Assembly: GCA_030248215.1 (NCBI GenBank)
Contig: JASANG010003290.1
Coordinates: 26,895-90,894 of the forward strand
Direction of reading: 5' to 3'
Length of the DNA: 64,000 bases
DNA from: Enoplolaimus lenunculus
Lineage: Eukaryota; Nematoda; Enoplea; Enoplida; Thoracostomopsidae
The notes under the pieces are model-generated. The model saw only the letters and a list, made by a program, of their open reading frames with translations. It did not search any database and had not been told where the DNA came from. This document shows, piece by piece, positions 60,401-64,000 of this stretch. How positions within the stretch are numbered: position 1 is the first letter of the stretch; every line of letters starts with the position of its first letter. Position numbers and translations under genes: made by a program.

Positions 60401-63400
60401 GTTGACATACAATAACTTTATTTTAAACCGTGTTATTTCAAGTATCACCCAGGGTGCAACCGGAATTCCGGTTCCGGCATTGTTTCGCCTTCTGGTTGCG
60501 GTTCCGGAAATTTTGCCGCGATTAAAAATTACGGTAGTATTAAATTTTGGTCGTTCTTAAAATTTGCTAATTTTTAACAAGCCTTTTTAAAGCCACTTGT
60601 TCAATTAGTGACGATAAAAATGAAATGGATTTAATTAGCATTGTGCGTGTATAAAAATTGGCAATCACCAGAAAATAAACCATCGAAGGTAGATTTCGCA
60701 TTAAGTGAATAAGAAAAATCTAACACACGATAGATTAAGTCAATGCCTGTCTTCAGCTAAGGTTATTTTATTACCAATAATAAAGCAAAAAAAGAACATT
60801 AAAATGAATTCTTCGGTGACGTGCATTTTTCACGTTCCGGTTTCAGTATTTTTTCAAATTTTGGTTCCGGTAAATGTAATTCCGGTTACGCTATAAGCCT
60901 ATTCCAGGGTGGCAAAAAGGTTCGGATTCGGCAAAAACTCGCTGTTCGGATTCGGATTTCGTTGTGAAAAAGCCGAATCCAACAGTGTGCGGCAATATTT
61001 TTTCAGTTTTAAACAATAAAAATTTTTAATTATTTTGTTATATTAAAAATTTGTTTCAGATCACAAATCTCAAAACAGAGGTCGGGCACGAAATATATTA
61101 ACATTTAAAAGTTATGCGGCTGGCATTGCTTTGATATTCTTTAACATATTATAGATATAACTGAAATTTGCAACATTCAAGATTCGGATTCGGATCCGGC
61201 AAATTAGCAATGGATTCGGATTCGGTCAAATCGTAGATTCGGTGGCACCCTGCCCTATTCCTATAAAAAGTTGAGCACTAACTTAAAAGAAACAACCGTA
61301 ATTTTTTATATAAAGATAATTTGCATTATGCAGAAATAATATCGCGCTCTGAAACGATTGAGAATTATGTTTGCAAAAAAGTCTCGGTTAAGTTAGCTTG
61401 ATAGCAGACACTCTTATATATTTTCATGGTGCTGCGCTTTAAACAATTTATTATCTGTTTTGTTTTTAACTTGCTTGTTAACGGTTTTTTCGTTTAGCTT
61501 TATGACTTGCCTTGCATTATTGAAGCTCAAAAGACGCTTGACAACAAAGTATTTTATAAGTCTGGTGACATATCTCAGGTGCGTGCATTATTCAAAAAGA
61601 GGTACGCGTCGCGGTATCAACCCAGGGGCTGCAACCGGGGGTAATTTTGGAGTGGGGGCTTGCAGAATTTTCAATAAAGCGTCAGTTGCACTAGTCAGTG
61701 TTTCGCTACGCCGTGGGATGTGCCGGTAGCGGCATCCGCACTGCAAAAAAATGCCGATTTTTTTGTCGATACTTTTTCCACGTAACAGTCAGTTGGAATG
61801 CTATCACTTTCATTTCCGGGCGCATATCAGAGTATGTGGTCAGGATAACTGTTATCTCTCTTGCGTTAGTGTTTGACAAAATTAATCGAAATGAATTGTT
61901 TTTATAAAATTATACAATATTGTTTATGATGGTTAGGACTTAAATCTTCATGTAATGATGTAATGTAGTATCCTGTCTGTTTATTAAGCGTTGTGTACTA
62001 AAGTTGGAATCTGCATCGGCAAAATTTCAAAATAAGAATCGGCATTGGCAAAAATCTTTGTATCGGCACGTCCCTAGTTACGCCTACAAATAAGCACATA
62101 GTCAAAAGCAACCATATAAATAAGAAAACACAAATCAAATGTATAAGACATATATCGAGAGGAGAGGGTGTGTAGTTCATACTGATGATGTTCTGTCGCA
62201 AAAATGTAAGCAACCTAAAATTTACCAAAGAGAAATCTTGAGGGGGGCGTTTCGTTAAGTGGGTCCCCCACCCCAGTAGCGAACGTCAAGGTTCCAAGGT
62301 ATTTGGGGTCAGAGTATTTTAAATGCTTCCTACTAGCAAAAACAGAACGTTAATATAAGCAGACAAGGAAATATACTAATGGTAATTTAGCAGTTTTCAG
62401 ATAGTACCTAAATGAACACTCATTATACACTTTCGAATGCAATGTGTGATTTTATTTAGAAATTTGGGATTTACAAATTTCGTGTTCCGGTTTGATTTTT
62501 TGCTTGGGAAGGTTCTGTGTCCGGCATTTTTGTCAAACTGTTGTAGCTCTTTTTGAATGATATATAATATGTACTTTAATTTTTGTTTTAATTTACGGCA
62601 TTTGTCTAAAATTGTTTAAGATCCTTGTTTGCAAGGCGGATAATAGCGCACAGAAAGAAGAACCAGTCAGCTTGAATGATGACGATAAGCAAAAGAAAGA
62701 AGAAAAAAGGTTTTTGTGGAATCATGGAAGTATGTGGCTGTTTTTTGTTAAACTTCAATGTGTTCAACGAAATCAGTGGTTAAAGTATGCTTTGCGTGCA
62801 ATTCAAACTTACCTAGGCTAAAAAGGATTTTAACATTATGTGTCTTTTATGTCCTAGATCGGCAACATATGTTTTTGCAGAATCGGATTGTACTTGTGTT
62901 TCGAATGGCAATTGTAATCCTAACGATGAACGGTTTGAAATGTAACAACAGGAGTAGATCCTCGTTTAAAACACAGTCGCGATTGTACATATTTCCAATG
63001 TTATTCGTCACTTCATTTTTAAGTTGCATATTTTTGTAATTAAACTTAAACTTTCAGTAACGCCTCCGCTGAAGAATGTTCGCAAAAAAAGATTTCGAAA
63101 AACCCTGCGCAAAAAAGTTAGTTCTTATGCGTTACTAAAATGACATGCTTCAATGCAGGATGGTGTGTTAAATTTGAAATTTTGGGAACGTTTTATTAGT
63201 ATTTTTTAGCTTTGGAAAATCTGGTTTTCTTTATTTTGTCCAGGGCACTGTATGGCTCAGGTGCCGAGATGTATTTACTACATATCATGTATGTTTAGTT
63301 TTAATTATTGAGTATTTTTATCGTTGTTTTAGTATATGGACGCACCTGATATCGAAAAAGAACTCAAAGCACTACTTCGTGCTGATCTTGAAGCTGTCAG

Positions 63401-64000
63401 TGTACGATGGGAAGTTTTCGAAGATATTCCTGCTCCTCGTGTTCCAAATACGGCAACATCGCCCGCGGCAGCAACAACGACAGTAGCATTAACCACTGAC
63501 TCAAAAGGTCCGCGGACAGATACAAAAGATACTCGGTTTGAAACAGAATTGAACGAAATTGAGAAACCACCGCTGGGTGCTAGTAGTACGCAAATAAATG
63601 AAAACCAATCTGTTGGGATAGAAACTAATCTATTGGCCCATGAAGCAGACGACGATATATCAAGAGACGGAATGGGAGCTGCTGCGACTGCGATTGGTAA
63701 GCACTGTAACAGATAGAGTTAAGTGCGCGGTAATAACGGTTTTTCCCTGTAGTTGAACTGTTACAATCGTGGTTGAATTTTGTGTTTGTCACCTGTCGCC
63801 TCTCCAGGACGCGTTTGCGGTCGAGCCTCAAGGCGCAGCTGTAACCGCGTTGCGGATGCAGAAAGCGAACATGCATGAGTTAATTCTGACCGTGACTGTA
63901 TCTTATGGTGTGATGATAGGTTTATAAACAGAGGTGAACTATCTGAAGCTTTTCAACAGTCGCAAGAAGAATTGAGGATTGGGTGTAAAGTTCAAAAATT
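57494..64000 (+). CDS. TAF7: TAF7, TFIID subunit (TAFII55), 5' part; continues beyond window
   Basis: Exons: 57494-57589, 59570-59704, 61498-61578, 62621-62729, 63058-63116, 63333-63696, and probably 63934 onward, all in consistent phase. TAF7 is a nuclear TFIID subunit that binds TAF1 and restrains its acetyltransferase activity during promoter assembly. Family motifs run in order: LESMFLLRVPA (the N-terminal ESQFILRLP region), YDLPCIIEAQKTLD (VDLPCVMESLKT), FYKSGDISQ-ILV, EKRFLWNHG (KKFIWNHG), PLKNVRKKRFRKTLRKK (PLKNVRKRRFRKT) and DIEKELKALLRADLEAVSVRW (DVEKEVKRLLSTDAEAVSTRW). The comparison motifs are from human TAF7 as remembered. The start has a short upstream ATG frame overlapping it. 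A Ser/Thr/Ala-rich low-order segment follows in exon 6. Introns 1 and 2 (about 1.8-2.0 kb each) are filled with transposons. The last exon in the window is the least certain. Confidence 0.93.
57848..58400. mobile_element. Foldback element with repeated CGAAGCCTGTGCCACC motif
   Basis: Lies in TAF7 intron 1. Two arms of roughly 200 bp (57848-58060 and 58190-58400) are inverted copies. They share TATATAACGCACTAACCACT, ATTGATAATACTCCGTACG and CAGAAGGCTGATG. The motif TTGTCGAAGCCTGTGCCACC or its complement occurs six times, at arm ends and inside the arms. The short central spacer contains TTAGGCTTAGGCATTTTT. No frame. Confidence 0.85.
58420..58700 (+). repeat. tRNA-derived SINE, copy A
   Basis: The head at about 58533-58604 has an A-box-like TAGAGCAGTGGTAACAG and a B-box-like CTAGTTTGAAACC. 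Upstream, GCAGCATACAGTCGACGTAT is shared with copy B, and downstream both contain CCTACCTAGACTGACA. A second A-box-like segment (GTGAGCGCAATGG) follows at about 58679. Confidence 0.65.
58770..59430 (+). repeat. tRNA-derived SINE, copy B, interrupted by a hAT-like element
   Basis: ATGCTTGTCC, AGTATAGTGCAGTGCA and GCAGCATACGGTCGAC match copy A. The head at about 59289-59355 has TAGCGCAGTGATCGAG (A-box-like) and GGGAGTTCCATACCC (degenerate B box). The body ends CCTACCTAGACTGACACTGG. The 58855-59237 element splits it. Confidence 0.7.
58855..59237. mobile_element. hAT-like miniature element inserted in a SINE, exact 8-bp duplication
   Basis: CTTGCAGC occurs immediately before (58847-58854) and after (59238-59245). 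The ends CAGGGTGCAACCGGAATTAC and GTGAATTCCGTTTGCACCCTG are inverted. The subterminal regions are arrays of ACCGGAACCGGAA. No coding frame. Confidence 0.92.
60450..60890. mobile_element. hAT-like miniature element, right end decayed
   Basis: The left end CAGGGTGCAACCGGAATTCC and subterminal GGTTCCGG motifs match the 58855 element. The right subterminal part (ACGTTCCGGTTTCAG, TTCCGGTTACG) is present but the CACCCTG terminus is not. Lies in TAF7 intron 2. Confidence 0.7.
60905..61252. mobile_element. hAT-like miniature element with GGATTC arrays
   Basis: The ends CAGGGTGGCA and GTGGCACCCTG are inverted. The subterminal regions are arrays of TTCGGATTCGGA. Flanks GCCTATTC and CCCTATTC form an 8-bp duplication with one mismatch. 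Lies in TAF7 intron 2, next to the 60450 element. Confidence 0.85.
61714..62076. mobile_element. Miniature element with GGCATCGGCA-type subterminal motifs
   Basis: The left end GGGATGTGCCGGTAGCGGCA and right end TATCGGCACGTCCC are inverted. GCATCGGCA and GGCATTGGCA motifs repeat near the ends. Lies in TAF7 intron 3. The target duplication is unclear. Confidence 0.6.
63934..64000 (+). CDS. TAF7: Probable seventh TAF7 exon, cut by window end
   Basis: With the acceptor TATAAACAGAG the exon starts at 63934. Two bases complete the glycine codon left by exon 6 and the frame then reads GELSEAFQQSQEELRIGCKV. In other TAF7 proteins a DELREIF-type acidic helix follows the linker, which fits loosely. 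The pyrimidine tract before the acceptor is weak, so the exact start may differ. Confidence 0.45.

Noticed and set aside
1-64000. CRISPR array, prokaryotic operons, or a defence-type gene cluster
   Set aside because: There are no regularly spaced direct repeats with unique spacers. Genes are intron-split with GT..AG borders, so the DNA is eukaryotic nuclear.

Overview
This is a window of AT-rich animal nuclear DNA: three multi-exon genes, separated and interrupted by many short non-autonomous transposons, foldbacks, SINE copies and tandem repeats. Metazoan origin is inferred from an otopetrin proton channel, an ALP/Enigma-type PDZ protein, tRNA-derived SINEs, hAT-, PIF/Harbinger- and mariner-like miniature elements, and intron-split genes with GT..AG borders. 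Several dispersed elements carry degenerate CCTAAG/TTAGGC hexamers, the nematode telomere motif. This hints at nematode affinity but does not prove it, and I cannot name the species.

Layout. 1-26 kb holds no gene I can support. It has a gag-like retroelement fossil (about 5.0-6.0 kb), a PIF/Harbinger-like miniature element, two copies of a minisatellite-bearing element (8.5-9.9 and 21.9-22.7 kb), a 9-bp minisatellite (10.0-10.4 kb), and a GC-richer block (14.2-19.1 kb). That block contains a ~176-bp satellite followed by a compact CCAAT/E-box/TATA promoter with a splice donor about 150 bp downstream, but no recognisable reading frame. 26.1-30.2 kb (minus strand) is a small PDZ gene with two possible 3' ends. 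30.6-43.9 kb is repeat-rich and intergenic. 44.0-52.0 kb (plus) is a complete otopetrin gene in eight exons covering all twelve expected membrane segments. 53.0-57.0 kb has a recent ~580-bp tandem duplication and nested DNA transposons. 57.5 kb to the window end (plus) is TAF7, a TFIID subunit, with six exons plus the start of a seventh.

The three genes have unrelated jobs (actin/Z-disc-type scaffold, proton channel, basal transcription factor) and nothing suggests they work as a system. What unites the window is repeat biology: miniature elements with clear termini and, in several cases, exact target-site duplications lie inside introns of all three genes. I did not find a convincing new multi-gene system. 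The points most worth checking are the orphan promoter block, the hAT-like elements that share ends but differ in subterminal hexamers, the telomere-like hexamers inside a transposon, and a PDZ-gene splice donor that sits at the edge of a dispersed repeat.
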